Assembly: GCA_949297275.1 (NCBI GenBank)
Contig: CASFQR010000010.1
Span: 1-36,309 of the forward strand
Direction: 5' to 3'
DNA: 36,309 bases
Source: an uncultured bacterium
Lineage (GTDB): Bacteria > Bacillota_I > Bacilli_A > RFN20 > CAG-826
Shown: piece by piece, positions 7,684 to 15,491 of the stretch
Layout: every line of letters begins with the position of its first letter
How positions within the stretch are numbered: the first letter of the stretch is position 1
Translations under genes and position numbers: made by a program
The notes under the pieces: generated by a model
Told to the model about the DNA's origin: nothing
Seen by the model: the letters and a program-made list of their open reading frames with translations, nothing else
Databases searched by the model: none

Positions 7684-9699
7684 ATGATGGTCTTTTTCTT
7701 CCTTTTCGCGTTTGCGTTAGGATTATTGGTTTTACATAAAATACCAATATTTATTATCATAGGTATTGGTTACTTAATTTATATATATTGGCGAAAAGGA
7801 AGAAAGATCTTTATCTATATTCTTTTAGTGATGATTTTAGGATTTTTAGTTAGTTTAATTAAGTTCACTAATAATCCTAACAACGGAATTTATCAAGGCA
7901 TAGTTATCGAAAGTAAAGATAACTATGTCCTTTTTTTATCAAAAGGCGAAAGATTTTACCTCTATTTAAAAGAAAATACTTATGAAGTTGGCGATTATTT
8001 AAAGATTGAAGGTTTAGCGGAAGAAATTAAATTTACGACTTATGAAAGTCAATTTGATTTTAAAGAATACTTGACAAATAAAGGCGTTTATCGTCAACTA
8101 AATAGTTATCATATTGAGACCATTTGGGCGAATCCTCTGCGATTCAAGGCACGAAAAAATGAGTTTCTAGCGAATTTTAATGAAAATACGAGAGCAATCA
8201 TCGATGCTTTTTTATTTTTTAATAAGGATTATGACTCTTCATTTGTGCAATTAGCGAGTGATTTAAATATTGTTTATTTATTTGCGGTCAATGGAGTTTA
8301 TCTTCATTTATTGATGCGAGTTATTTCTTATCTTGTCGGATTGAAATTTTCAAAAAAAATCGCAATGATTACGCCTCTAATTATCTTTTTCCCATATTTT
8401 TTGATTACTTTTTATCGTCCTTCAATTATGCGCGTCTTGCTATTAGAAATTTTTAAAATTTGTAATGAATTCTACTTTAAGAAAAAAGTGTCGCGCCTTT
8501 CGATGCTTTCTTTAACCGCTTTCTTATTTTTATTCATTGATTATCACCTTATTTATCAAAGTTCATTTTATGTGGGCTTTTTAATTTCTTTGATGATGTC
8601 CTTTATCAATAAAACGATGTATAAAAGAAAAAAATTATTTCAAAAAATTAGTGTTCCAATCATTATTTATCTCGCAGTTTTGCCATTTTCACTTTCTTTT
8701 GATGGCTCAATTCATCTCTTATCACTTATTTATCAATTCATTATTTTGCCTTTTAACACTCCTTTTGTTGTTCTTGCTTTAATTTCTTTTTATTTTTATC
8801 CTTTTACAAATTTATTAAATGGTTATGGCGATTTTTTAGCTCAAATGATTAACTTTTTCGCTCGCATTGATATTCGGATTTATTTAGGTGAATTATCTTC
8901 GTTTTTCTTATTAATCTATTATTTTTTAATCTTTATTGCTCTTTTTACCCTCGAAGCTAGAATGCTAAGACATTTTAAAATATCAACTCTAATTACAATT
9001 ATTTTCTTATTAATTAATGCAATCCCGATTAGATCATATTTTTATCATGGAGTTTATTTCATCAATGTCGGTCAAGGGGACGCTATATTGCTTAATGATA
9101 ACGGTAAGACTATTTTAATCGATACTGGTGGATCGCTTTATAACGATATTGCTAATGAGACTTTAATTCCCTTTTTTAGAAAGAAACAAATAAATAAAAT
9201 TGATTATGTCATCACCACCCATAATGATTTTGATCATAGTGGGGCGCTTGAGAATTTAAGAAAGAATTTTACTGTTAAAAATTATTTATCTAGTAGTGAT
9301 GCTTTTCCACTAAGTTATGGTGATTTTTATATTGAAAATTTAAATATTTATCAAGGGAACGAAGATGAAAACGATAATTCTTTAGTGTTATATTTTGAAT
9401 TTATCGATTATAAGTTTTTATTAATGGGTGACGCTAGTAAGAAAATTGAAGAAAAAATTTTAAAAGATCATCCCTCACTTGATTGTGATATTTTAAAAGT
9501 TGGGCATCATGGCAGTAACACTTCTTCAGGCGAGGCCTTTATTAAACAAGTTAGTCCGTTAGAAGCCATTATTTCAGTAGGTGCATCTAATTATTATGGT
9601 CATCCGCATCAAGAAGTTATCGATATTTTGACTTCCCAAAATATAAAAATTCGCCGAACAGATATCGAAGGAACAATTGCTTATGTGAGTCTTTTTTAA
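7684..9699 (+). CDS. comEC: DNA internalisation channel ComEC/Rec2
   Basis: ComEC is the polytopic membrane channel that imports single-stranded DNA during transformation. The 671-residue protein has N-terminal membrane helices (about 1-60), an OB-like extracellular segment (about 65-150), the multi-helix competence core (about 165-460) and a C-terminal metallo-beta-lactamase-like domain. In that domain VGQGDAILL precedes LIDTGGS, the metal motif HNDFDH lies at 513-518, then LLMGDA, and VGHHGS at about 606-611. The N-terminal part of the core motif is degenerate: family members usually have SGLH where this one reads V-N-G-V-Y. The start is the first or second of two adjacent ATGs with only a poor ribosome site, so coupling to comEA is likely. 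Confidence 0.94.
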   Translation: MMVFFFLFAFALGLLVLHKIPIFIIIGIGYLIYIYWRKGRKIFIYILLVMILGFLVSLIKFTNNPNNGIYQGIVIESKDNYVLFLSKGERFYLYLKENTYEVGDYLKIEGLAEEIKFTTYESQFDFKEYLTNKGVYRQLNSYHIETIWANPLRFKARKNEFLANFNENTRAIIDAFLFFNKDYDSSFVQLASDLNIVYLFAVNGVYLHLLMRVISYLVGLKFSKKIAMITPLIIFFPYFLITFYRPSIMRVLLLEIFKICNEFYFKKKVSRLSMLSLTAFLFLFIDYHLIYQSSFYVGFLISLMMSFINKTMYKRKKLFQKISVPIIIYLAVLPFSLSFDGSIHLLSLIYQFIILPFNTPFVVLALISFYFYPFTNLLNGYGDFLAQMINFFARIDIRIYLGELSSFFLLIYYFLIFIALFTLEARMLRHFKISTLITIIFLLINAIPIRSYFYHGVYFINVGQGDAILLNDNGKTILIDTGGSLYNDIANETLIPFFRKKQINKIDYVITTHNDFDHSGALENLRKNFTVKNYLSSSDAFPLSYGDFYIENLNIYQGNEDENDNSLVLYFEFIDYKFLLMGDASKKIEEKILKDHPSLDCDILKVGHHGSNTSSGEAFIKQVSPLEAIISVGASNYYGHPHQEVIDILTSQNIKIRRTDIEGTIAYVSLF

Positions 9700-9713
9700 A
9701 GAAAAAGCAAAAT

Positions 9714-9746
9714 TACTATTGTTTAACAATAGTATCGGACTATAAT
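9714..9746 (+). promoter_or_regulatory. Promoter with a perfect palindrome over the -35
   Basis: TTGTTT (9719-9724), a 16-base spacer and a perfect TATAAT (9741-9746) make a good promoter. A perfect inverted repeat with 10-base arms (TACTATTGTT at 9714-9723 and its complement at 9725-9734) and a single central base overlies the -35. A one-base centre fits a dimeric repressor site better than an RNA hairpin, and no T-run follows, so it is not the comEC terminator. It probably controls the PII-like/antiporter pair. Confidence 0.7.
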
Positions 9747-9768
9747 AGTGGCGAAAAGAGGTAAAATT

Positions 9769-10098
9769 ATGAAACATTTAGCGTTTATAATTCTTGAAAA
9801 TAGTCGTCCGGCCGAAGAGGCTCTTTTTAATTTATCTAGGAAAGGTTTTAATGGTACAGTTTTACCATCATCTTCTTTAAAACACGCTTTAGATAACGAT
9901 GGTGAAATACCGATGTTTATCAATTTATCTCATATCGAACATCTTAAATACGAAAATAATTTAACCATCTACATTGTTATTAATGAAGAAGATATTCCAG
10001 TCGTCAAGGAAATTATTGCTAACGCGACCGACCATTTTAAAAAATGTCATGGTGGAATGTTTATCGTCCCGTTAGAAAGTTACGAAGGAAGTTTTTAA
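9769..10098 (+). CDS. Small PII-like or ferredoxin-fold regulatory protein
   Basis: This 109-residue soluble protein has no recognised catalytic motif. Its predicted order, strand (KHLAFIILE), helix (about 10-24), strands, helix (about 80-95) and final strand (MFIVPLESYEG), is that of the ferredoxin-like fold of PII/CutA proteins. The gene sits three bases before a cation/proton antiporter and behind a dedicated promoter. This suggests a ligand-sensing subunit that gates the transporter, by analogy with PII-like proteins paired with transporters such as SbtB-SbtA. That function is inference. I chose ATG 9769, which follows AAAAGAGGT. An in-frame GTG at 9748 falls almost on the -10 box and before the expected transcript start, so it cannot be used from this promoter. 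Confidence 0.6.
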   Translation: MKHLAFIILENSRPAEEALFNLSRKGFNGTVLPSSSLKHALDNDGEIPMFINLSHIEHLKYENNLTIYIVINEEDIPVVKEIIANATDHFKKCHGGMFIVPLESYEGSF

Positions 10099-10101
10099 AT
10101 T

Positions 10102-11421
10102 ATGTCAATTGTTATTGCCTCCATCCTCTGGGTTGGTATCGCCATTGGAGTTGGTTTATTAATGTCTAAATTAATGAAATTGATTCATTTCCCAAATGTT
10201 ACAGGTTATCTTTTAGGTGGCATTTTAATTGGCCCATGGGTTTTAGGTTTATTTAATCAAGAATTATTTAATAATATTTTATCAAGCATTAGTTGGATTA
10301 GCGACATTGCCTTAGGTTTTATCGCTTTTACCATTGGCGGTTCCTTTAAATTAAGCGCGTTAAAAAAGGTGGGAAAACGCGCGACAGTTATCACTGTTTT
10401 TGAAGCTCTTGGAGGGGCCGCTATTGTCATTGGTGGACTTTTTATCGGTTATTTTGCTGGTTTAAAAGATATGGGCTTAACTATTCCGATGATTTTGATT
10501 TTAGGTTCAATTGCTTGTGCGACGGCTCCAGCTGCCACTTTATTAGTTATTCAACAATATAAAGCCGAAGGTCCTGTAACTAGAACTTTAATTCCAGTAG
10601 TCGCTTTCGATGATGGCGTTGCTTTAATCGCCTTTGCTATTTTATTTGCGATAAGCAAAATTCTAGCTATAGGTGGATCGTTTGATGTAATGACCGCGTT
10701 AGTTATTCCATTATTAGAAATAGTTATTTCATTAGTTATTGGAGCAATTTTTGGCTTTATTATTTCGTTTGCTACTCGTTGGTTTACTGGTCGCGGGAAT
10801 CGTATGATGTTATGCATTTTTGCTGTGCTAGTTTGCACTGGGTTATCATTAATTGATACCGAAACACTTGGATGGGGATTTTCTTTCCAATTATCTAACT
10901 TATTGACAATTATGGCGATGGGGGCCGTTTATGTTAATATGGCGCGCGGAATAGAAAATACTGGAATGTTCCTCGATAAATTTACCGCACCGATTTTTAT
11001 GCTCTTTTTTATCATTAGTGGTGCGAATTTAAATTTCGGTATCTTCATGAACGAAAACGCCATTTTAATTGTGATTATTGCCGCGATTTATCTGCTTTGC
11101 CGTGTTCTTGGTAAGTGGTCAGGAGCCGCTATTGGAGCTGGGATAACTAAATGCGAACCTAATGTTAAGAAATATTTAGGTTTTACTTTAATTCCCCAGG
11201 CTGGGGTGGCTTTAGGTTTAGCGAGTAATGCCGAACTATTTTTTACATCTACTGGTAATGAAAATTTAATTTTTATCGGCGAATTGCTCTATACTTGCAT
11301 CATCGTTAGCACAATTATTTATGAATTAGTTGGACCGCTGGTAACAAAGTGGGCGTTAACGCAAGCTAAAGAAATTGCCCCTAGCATTAAGAAAAAACCT
11401 TCACCTAAAGAAAATTCCTAA
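10102..11421 (+). CDS. Monovalent cation/proton antiporter, CPA (Na_H_Exchanger) family
   Basis: The 439-residue protein is hydrophobic throughout, with about 12-13 membrane helices and a short basic tail. The segment FPNVTGYLLGGILIGP (about 30-45) is the typical first-repeat motif of CPA antiporters. A pair of acidic residues, Asp170-Asp171 (in A-F-D-D-G), stands where family members carry the ion-binding DD or ND pair, which supports electrogenic H+ exchange for Na+ or K+. The C-terminal RCK/TrkA-N domains of KefB-like proteins are missing, so regulation may come from the separate PII-like protein encoded three bases upstream. The ion carried cannot be told from sequence. The gene is inserted between comEC and holA, which are close neighbours in Bacillus. 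Confidence 0.88.
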   Translation: MSIVIASILWVGIAIGVGLLMSKLMKLIHFPNVTGYLLGGILIGPWVLGLFNQELFNNILSSISWISDIALGFIAFTIGGSFKLSALKKVGKRATVITVFEALGGAAIVIGGLFIGYFAGLKDMGLTIPMILILGSIACATAPAATLLVIQQYKAEGPVTRTLIPVVAFDDGVALIAFAILFAISKILAIGGSFDVMTALVIPLLEIVISLVIGAIFGFIISFATRWFTGRGNRMMLCIFAVLVCTGLSLIDTETLGWGFSFQLSNLLTIMAMGAVYVNMARGIENTGMFLDKFTAPIFMLFFIISGANLNFGIFMNENAILIVIIAAIYLLCRVLGKWSGAAIGAGITKCEPNVKKYLGFTLIPQAGVALGLASNAELFFTSTGNENLIFIGELLYTCIIVSTIIYELVGPLVTKWALTQAKEIAPSIKKKPSPKENS

Positions 11422-11452
11422 TTGTTTCATAGACTAATTAATTAATCGTTGC

Positions 11453-11467
11453 TATCATTAAAGTATG
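11453..11467 (+). promoter_or_regulatory. -10 box placing the holA start codon at the transcript start
   Basis: TATCAT (11453-11458) ends seven bases before the A of the holA ATG (11465). A poor -35 (TAGACT, 11430-11435) lies 17 bases upstream. There is no Shine-Dalgarno. A leaderless mRNA is predicted. Confidence 0.45.
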
Positions 11468-12439
11468 TTATACATACTTTTCGGTAAGCAGCCTTTAATG
11501 ATTAGAAAGCAAATTAATAAATTATTAAAAAATAGTTTAGAAATTATCGATGAGTTTTCTTTGAATCGTTTTGATTATCTAAAAGATGATCTTAGCGATA
11601 TTTCTTTAGCGATTGAAACGATACCTTTTATGCGCGATAAAAAAGCGGTGGTCATTGAAAACGCTAATTTATTAAAGTCAAAATTAAACGATAAAAATAA
11701 GGTGCTATTTCACCTATTAAATAACTTAGATCAAACAATCGATGTCTATTTTTTATATGATAATGATGACATTTTAGCGACGAATGAGATTTATGCTTTA
11801 GCGAAAAAAAGCGGCAAAATCATTGAATTAAAATCATTGAGTAAAGATGATTGGCCACGCTATATAAAAAAATATTTCAATGATAAAAATTACCAAATTG
11901 ATGATTCCGCAATTGAAGAAATAAATAAAAGGGTTGGTGGCGATTTATTTACCTTTATGAACGAAGCGAATAAATTGATGCTTTATTGCTTAGATAATAA
12001 GATTAAACTAACTGATGTTTTTTTACTAACTACTAAACCATTAGACGATGATGTTTTCGCTTTAGTCAACGCTCTTTATCGCCATAATAATCTTGCAGCT
12101 TTAGATATTTTCCATGATTTAGAAGTGTTAGGTAAGGGGGCAATTGAGACGCTTGTTCCCTTATTAGGAAACCAATTCCGTTTAATTAAACAAGTAAAAT
12201 TTTTATATAATCAAGGTTTAGATTATCGCGAAATCGCGCATCAATTAAATGTGCATGAATATCGTATTAAAATGGCTTTAAAAAATAGTTCATCTTTAAC
12301 TAGCGATGATCTTGATCAAATTTTAAATAATTTATATTTGATTGATTTAAAAGCAAAAAGCGGTCTTTTGGACCGCTCATTTGCTCTAGAAATGTTTCTA
12401 ATTTCTTTTCCGAAATTTAATCTCGACTTAAGCAATTGA
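11465..12439 (+). CDS. holA: DNA polymerase III delta subunit (clamp loader)
   Basis: HolA opens the beta sliding clamp within the clamp-loader complex. The 324-residue protein fits the family in length. Its N-terminus, M-L-Y-I-L-F-G-K-Q-P-L, matches the typical start of HolA (a short strand ending in YG followed by a clamp-binding helix), which fixes the start codon although there is no ribosome-binding site. The domain order is AAA-like domains without Walker function, then a C-terminal helical collar (about 205-324). The 3' end overlaps the convergent rpsT gene by 12 bases and carries the rpsT terminator within its coding sequence. The comEC-holA-rpsT order matches the Bacillus arrangement apart from the antiporter insertion. 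Confidence 0.93.
   Translation: MLYILFGKQPLMIRKQINKLLKNSLEIIDEFSLNRFDYLKDDLSDISLAIETIPFMRDKKAVVIENANLLKSKLNDKNKVLFHLLNNLDQTIDVYFLYDNDDILATNEIYALAKKSGKIIELKSLSKDDWPRYIKKYFNDKNYQIDDSAIEEINKRVGGDLFTFMNEANKLMLYCLDNKIKLTDVFLLTTKPLDDDVFALVNALYRHNNLAALDIFHDLEVLGKGAIETLVPLLGNQFRLIKQVKFLYNQGLDYREIAHQLNVHEYRIKMALKNSSSLTSDDLDQILNNLYLIDLKAKSGLLDRSFALEMFLISFPKFNLDLSN
12349..12377 (-). terminator. rpsT terminator inside the holA coding sequence
   Basis: On the minus strand AGCGGTC (12377-12371), a five-base loop and GACCGCT (12365-12359) form a 7-pair GC-rich stem, followed by TTTTTGCTTTT. It lies about 50 bases after the rpsT stop and orients correctly as a Rho-independent terminator. The same bases encode holA residues near 299-305. 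Confidence 0.85.
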
Positions 12440-12691
12440 ATTAACGATTTTTTGAATCTCGGCTTTCTTTCTAGCGGCAGTATTTGCTTTGATGACGCCT
12501 TTAGAAACAGCTTTATCTAATAAAGCATAAGCCTTATTTAATTCAATGGTTGCACTAGCTTTATCACCTTTAGCAGCAGTTAAACGCACTTTTTTAATTT
12601 GTGTGCGATATTCGCTTTTAATTGCAGCATTGCGTTGACGAGCTTTTTCGTTCGTGAGATTTCTTTTCATTTGTGATTTAATTTGTGCCAT
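12428..12691 (-). CDS. rpsT: 30S ribosomal protein S20
   Basis: S20 is a primary 16S rRNA-binding protein made of three helices. The 87-residue, very basic sequence begins M-A-Q-I-K-S-Q-M-K-R and contains the family core from N-E-K-A-R-Q-R-N to V-S-K-G-V-I-K-A-N-T-A-A-R-K-K. The start has GAGGT eight bases upstream on the minus strand. The gene converges on holA and overlaps its end by 12 bases. It has its own promoter (TTGTTT, 17 bases, TAAGAT) and its own terminator placed inside holA. Minus-strand rpsT beside holA is also seen in Bacillus subtilis. Confidence 0.97.
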   Translation of the reverse strand: MAQIKSQMKRNLTNEKARQRNAAIKSEYRTQIKKVRLTAAKGDKASATIELNKAYALLDKAVSKGVIKANTAARKKAEIQKIVNSIA

Positions 12692-12719
12692 ATATTTTTA
12701 CCTCAATTCAGCGTTAATA

Positions 12720-12750
12720 ATCTTATCAAACTTGTTTATATTAAACAAGT
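12720..12750 (-). promoter_or_regulatory. rpsT promoter with inverted repeat over the -35
   Basis: On the minus strand TTGTTT (12748-12743), a 17-base spacer and TAAGAT (12725-12720) form a promoter. A perfect inverted repeat with 9-base arms (ACTTGTTTA at 12730-12738 and its complement at 12742-12750) overlies the -35. The TTGTTTA/TAAACAA halves resemble Rex-type sites, but the 3-base centre is shorter than Rex normally has. It could also act as a weak hairpin behind the reductase gene upstream. Confidence 0.6.
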
Positions 12751-12777
12751 ATAATTTTTGCGAATGAAATTATTAAT

Positions 12778-14460
12778 TTAGCGACATTTATTTGTGAGCG
12801 GCTCTTTTTTATTATCCTTTTGATTTAGCGAATAAAAATAATAACCACCTGCTAAGTTATAAGCTTCGTACCCTAAGTTATTTAAATACCGGCATGCCAG
12901 ATAACTTCTTAAGCCGCTTTGGCAGTGAATATAAATCTTTTTGTTTTTATTTAATTGGCTATGAGTTTGACGCAATTTATCTAACTCAAGATGGAGCGCG
13001 CCCGCAATATGACCTAAGGAATATTCATAATCGGTCCTAACATCAAGCAAAATGTTATTTTTATTAGCTAAGATAGTAGGGATATCTTCAAGATGGAATT
13101 GTTTAACTAAACCCTTAAAGATATTATCGGCAATATAACCAAGAAAATTGATTGGGTCTTTGGCGCTAGAAAATGGTGGGGCATAGGCTAAATCTAAATC
13201 CTTTAATTCATATGCCTTCATCTTTGTTTTAATTGCGGTAGCTAAAACATTGATATGTTTATCAACACCTTCTTTACCAATAATTTGAGCGCCATAAATT
13301 TCATAAGTGTTTTTATCAAATAACAATTTTATTGTTAAAGCAGTTGCGCCTGGGTAATAAGAAGCATGGGACAAAGGAGCAATAATTATTTTTTCATATT
13401 CTCTATTTAATGTTTTAATTATTTTTTCATTTAAGCCAGTTGTAGCCCCGACCAAATTAAATATCTTAATGATTGAAGTAGCAAAAGCACCATGAAATTT
13501 GGTGTGTACGCCATTTAAAATATCGGCCAACAATCGCCCTTCTTTATTAGCTGGGCCAGCTAAAGAAATCAAGCCAGCAGTGTGACTTATTAAATTATTT
13601 ACTTGAATTAAGTCTCCAATTGCGTAGATATTTTCATCGCTAGTTTGGAAACATTCATCAACTGCTGCGCTGCCTTTAATTCCTAACTTTAAATCGGCTT
13701 TTTTCAGTAAATCATTATCAGGAATTACTCCGATAGCTAAAATAATCGCTTTAACTTTTAGTGATTCTCCATCTTTAAAATGAATTTTAATTTCTTCATC
13801 TTCTTTTTCAAAAGCAACGGTTTCTTTATTTAACAATAAATCGACACCATTACTGACCATTTCTCTTTCAAGTAAAGGTACCATATCTTCATCATAATTA
13901 ACTAAAATGTGATTTCCTAATTCAATTAGATGAGTTTTCTTACCGATGTGAGCAAGATTTTCAGCCATTTCGACACCAATAAAACCACCGCCAATAATAG
14001 CGATGTTATCGATATTATTATGTGAAACAAATTCTTTGATTTTATAGGTATCTTCAATGTTTCTTAAAGTGAAGATATTTTCTAAATCGCTACCAGGCAA
14101 ATTAGGTTTGATTGCTTTAGCACCAGTTGCAAGGATTAATTTATCGTATTTATCAGTGAATTTTAGATCGTTTTTTAAATCTAATACTTCAATCTCTTTT
14201 TTCTTTTTATCAATATTGGTTACTTCGTGATTAATTTTTACTAAAATATTGAATCGCTTTAAAAACAATTCAGGTGATTGGAGAGTTAAATTATTTTTAT
14301 TAGTAATAACATCCCCAATATAGTAGGGTAAGCCGCAATTAGCATAGCTAATATAATTTGATTTTTCGTAAATAACAATTTCATCATTTTCATTTAAACG
14401 GCGATATCTAGCAGCAAAACTTGCTCCACTAGCGACGCCACCAACAACAATTATTCTCAT
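12778..14460 (-). CDS. CoA-disulfide reductase with C-terminal rhodanese domain
   Basis: The 560-residue flavoprotein probably reduces CoA disulfide, CoA persulfide or polysulfide with NAD(P)H. The N-terminal FAD motif is VVGGVASGASFAARYRR (5-21). Cys42 in S-Y-A-N-C-G-L-P-Y-Y is the single redox cysteine of this family. A second dinucleotide motif (I-G-G-G-F-I-G-V-E) lies at about 155-163. After the dimerisation domain comes a rhodanese domain (about 455-545) whose loop H-C-Q-S-G-L-R holds the persulfide-forming Cys513. This CoADR-RHD architecture is known from Bacillus anthracis-type enzymes and fits thiol homeostasis or oxygen and sulfur detoxification. It starts behind AAGGACGG. Divergent from fmt, it is not part of the conserved core order. 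Confidence 0.92.
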   Translation of the reverse strand: MRIIVVGGVASGASFAARYRRLNENDEIVIYEKSNYISYANCGLPYYIGDVITNKNNLTLQSPELFLKRFNILVKINHEVTNIDKKKKEIEVLDLKNDLKFTDKYDKLILATGAKAIKPNLPGSDLENIFTLRNIEDTYKIKEFVSHNNIDNIAIIGGGFIGVEMAENLAHIGKKTHLIELGNHILVNYDEDMVPLLEREMVSNGVDLLLNKETVAFEKEDEEIKIHFKDGESLKVKAIILAIGVIPDNDLLKKADLKLGIKGSAAVDECFQTSDENIYAIGDLIQVNNLISHTAGLISLAGPANKEGRLLADILNGVHTKFHGAFATSIIKIFNLVGATTGLNEKIIKTLNREYEKIIIAPLSHASYYPGATALTIKLLFDKNTYEIYGAQIIGKEGVDKHINVLATAIKTKMKAYELKDLDLAYAPPFSSAKDPINFLGYIADNIFKGLVKQFHLEDIPTILANKNNILLDVRTDYEYSLGHIAGALHLELDKLRQTHSQLNKNKKIYIHCQSGLRSYLACRYLNNLGYEAYNLAGGYYFYSLNQKDNKKEPLTNKCR

Positions 14461-14545
14461 TCTTTTACCGTCCTTTCAAAAATATTTTATCTTTTTTCAT
14501 TTGTTGAAGCATCATTAATGCATTTTTAAATTGAGCAATCTCGTT

Positions 14546-14561
14546 TATAATTATGATTATG
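14546..14561 (+). promoter_or_regulatory. -10 box almost adjacent to the fmt start
   Basis: A perfect TATAAT (14546-14551) ends eight bases before the A of ATG 14559. The -35 is poor (TTTTTA at 14523-14528, 17-base spacer). No Shine-Dalgarno precedes the ATG, which suggests leaderless translation. Confidence 0.5.
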
Positions 14562-15491
14562 AATAAAAAAGATTTGCGTATTGTTTATATGGGGACTCCC
14601 GAGTTAAGTGCCGAAGTATTAAATTTTGTCATTAGTAATGGCTATAATGTTGTGGGTCTAATTGCTCAAGAAGATCGACCAGTTGGCCGTAAACATATCA
14701 TTAAGAAAGTTCCAACGAAAATCGTTGCGGAAAAATTTAATATTCCCGTTTTTCAACCTCATAAAATTCGCGATGATTATGAATTTGTTAAAGATTTAAA
14801 ACCCGATTTAATACTAACGATGGCGTACGGACAAATAATTCCTCAAGGTTTATTAGATATTCCTAAATATCTTTGCCTTAATCTTCACGCTTCAATTTTG
14901 CCTAAATATCGCGGGGCTGCCCCAATTGAAAGAGCGATTGAAAACGGCGAAAAAGTTAGTGGTGTAACTTTAATGGAAATGATTGATAAAATGGATGCTG
15001 GCCGCATTTATGCTATTCGCGATTTTGCAATTTTAGAAAGTGATAATTACGCTTCGGTCGTTAAAAAGATTATTGATGCCGCTTATCAACTTGTCGATGA
15101 GGAAATTATGCCAATTATTGAAGGTAAGAATCAAGGCGTAATGCAAGATGAAAGTCTTGTTACTTTTGCTAATAAAATTAAGCCTGAAGATGAACGGATT
15201 GATTTAAATAAATCAAAAGAACAGATTTTTAATCAAATTCGCGCTTTATCACCTCATATAGGAGCTTATTTATATTTAGGCGATAAAAAATTTAAAATCT
15301 TTGAGGCTTCTTATTATGATGATGTCATAAATAATAAACAGGAAATCTTGATTGAAAATCGTCGCCTTTTGCTCGCTTTAAAAGATGGTCGATTAGCTCT
15401 TCAAATGGTGCAATTAGAAGGCCATAAAATGATGAATAATGTTGCATTTATTAATGGCTACAACTTTCTTTTACCATCTTTAGTTAAATGA
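14559..15491 (+). CDS. fmt: Methionyl-tRNA formyltransferase
   Basis: Fmt formylates initiator Met-tRNA using 10-formyl-tetrahydrofolate. The protein is 310 residues from ATG 14559. An in-frame ATG at 14553 adds two residues but would fall before the predicted transcript start. The N-terminal fold starts I-V-Y-M-G-T-P-E. The catalytic trio is Asn108 and His110 (in N-L-H-A-S-I-L-P-K-Y-R-G-A-A-P-I) and Asp146 (D-K-M-D-A-G). The C-terminal OB-like tRNA-binding domain spans about 205-310. The TGA stop overlaps the next gene's ATG by four bases, so the helicase is translationally coupled. In many Firmicutes fmt lies with def, priA and rsmB; here it stands apart from them. Confidence 0.96.
   Translation: MNKKDLRIVYMGTPELSAEVLNFVISNGYNVVGLIAQEDRPVGRKHIIKKVPTKIVAEKFNIPVFQPHKIRDDYEFVKDLKPDLILTMAYGQIIPQGLLDIPKYLCLNLHASILPKYRGAAPIERAIENGEKVSGVTLMEMIDKMDAGRIYAIRDFAILESDNYASVVKKIIDAAYQLVDEEIMPIIEGKNQGVMQDESLVTFANKIKPEDERIDLNKSKEQIFNQIRALSPHIGAYLYLGDKKFKIFEASYYDDVINNKQEILIENRRLLLALKDGRLALQMVQLEGHKMMNNVAFINGYNFLLPSLVK

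Noticed and set aside
9748-9768. GTG at 9748 as start of the PII-like protein
   Set aside because: It lies immediately after the TATAAT box (9741-9746), before any transcript could begin, and has no ribosome site. ATG 9769 has AAAAGAGGT upstream.
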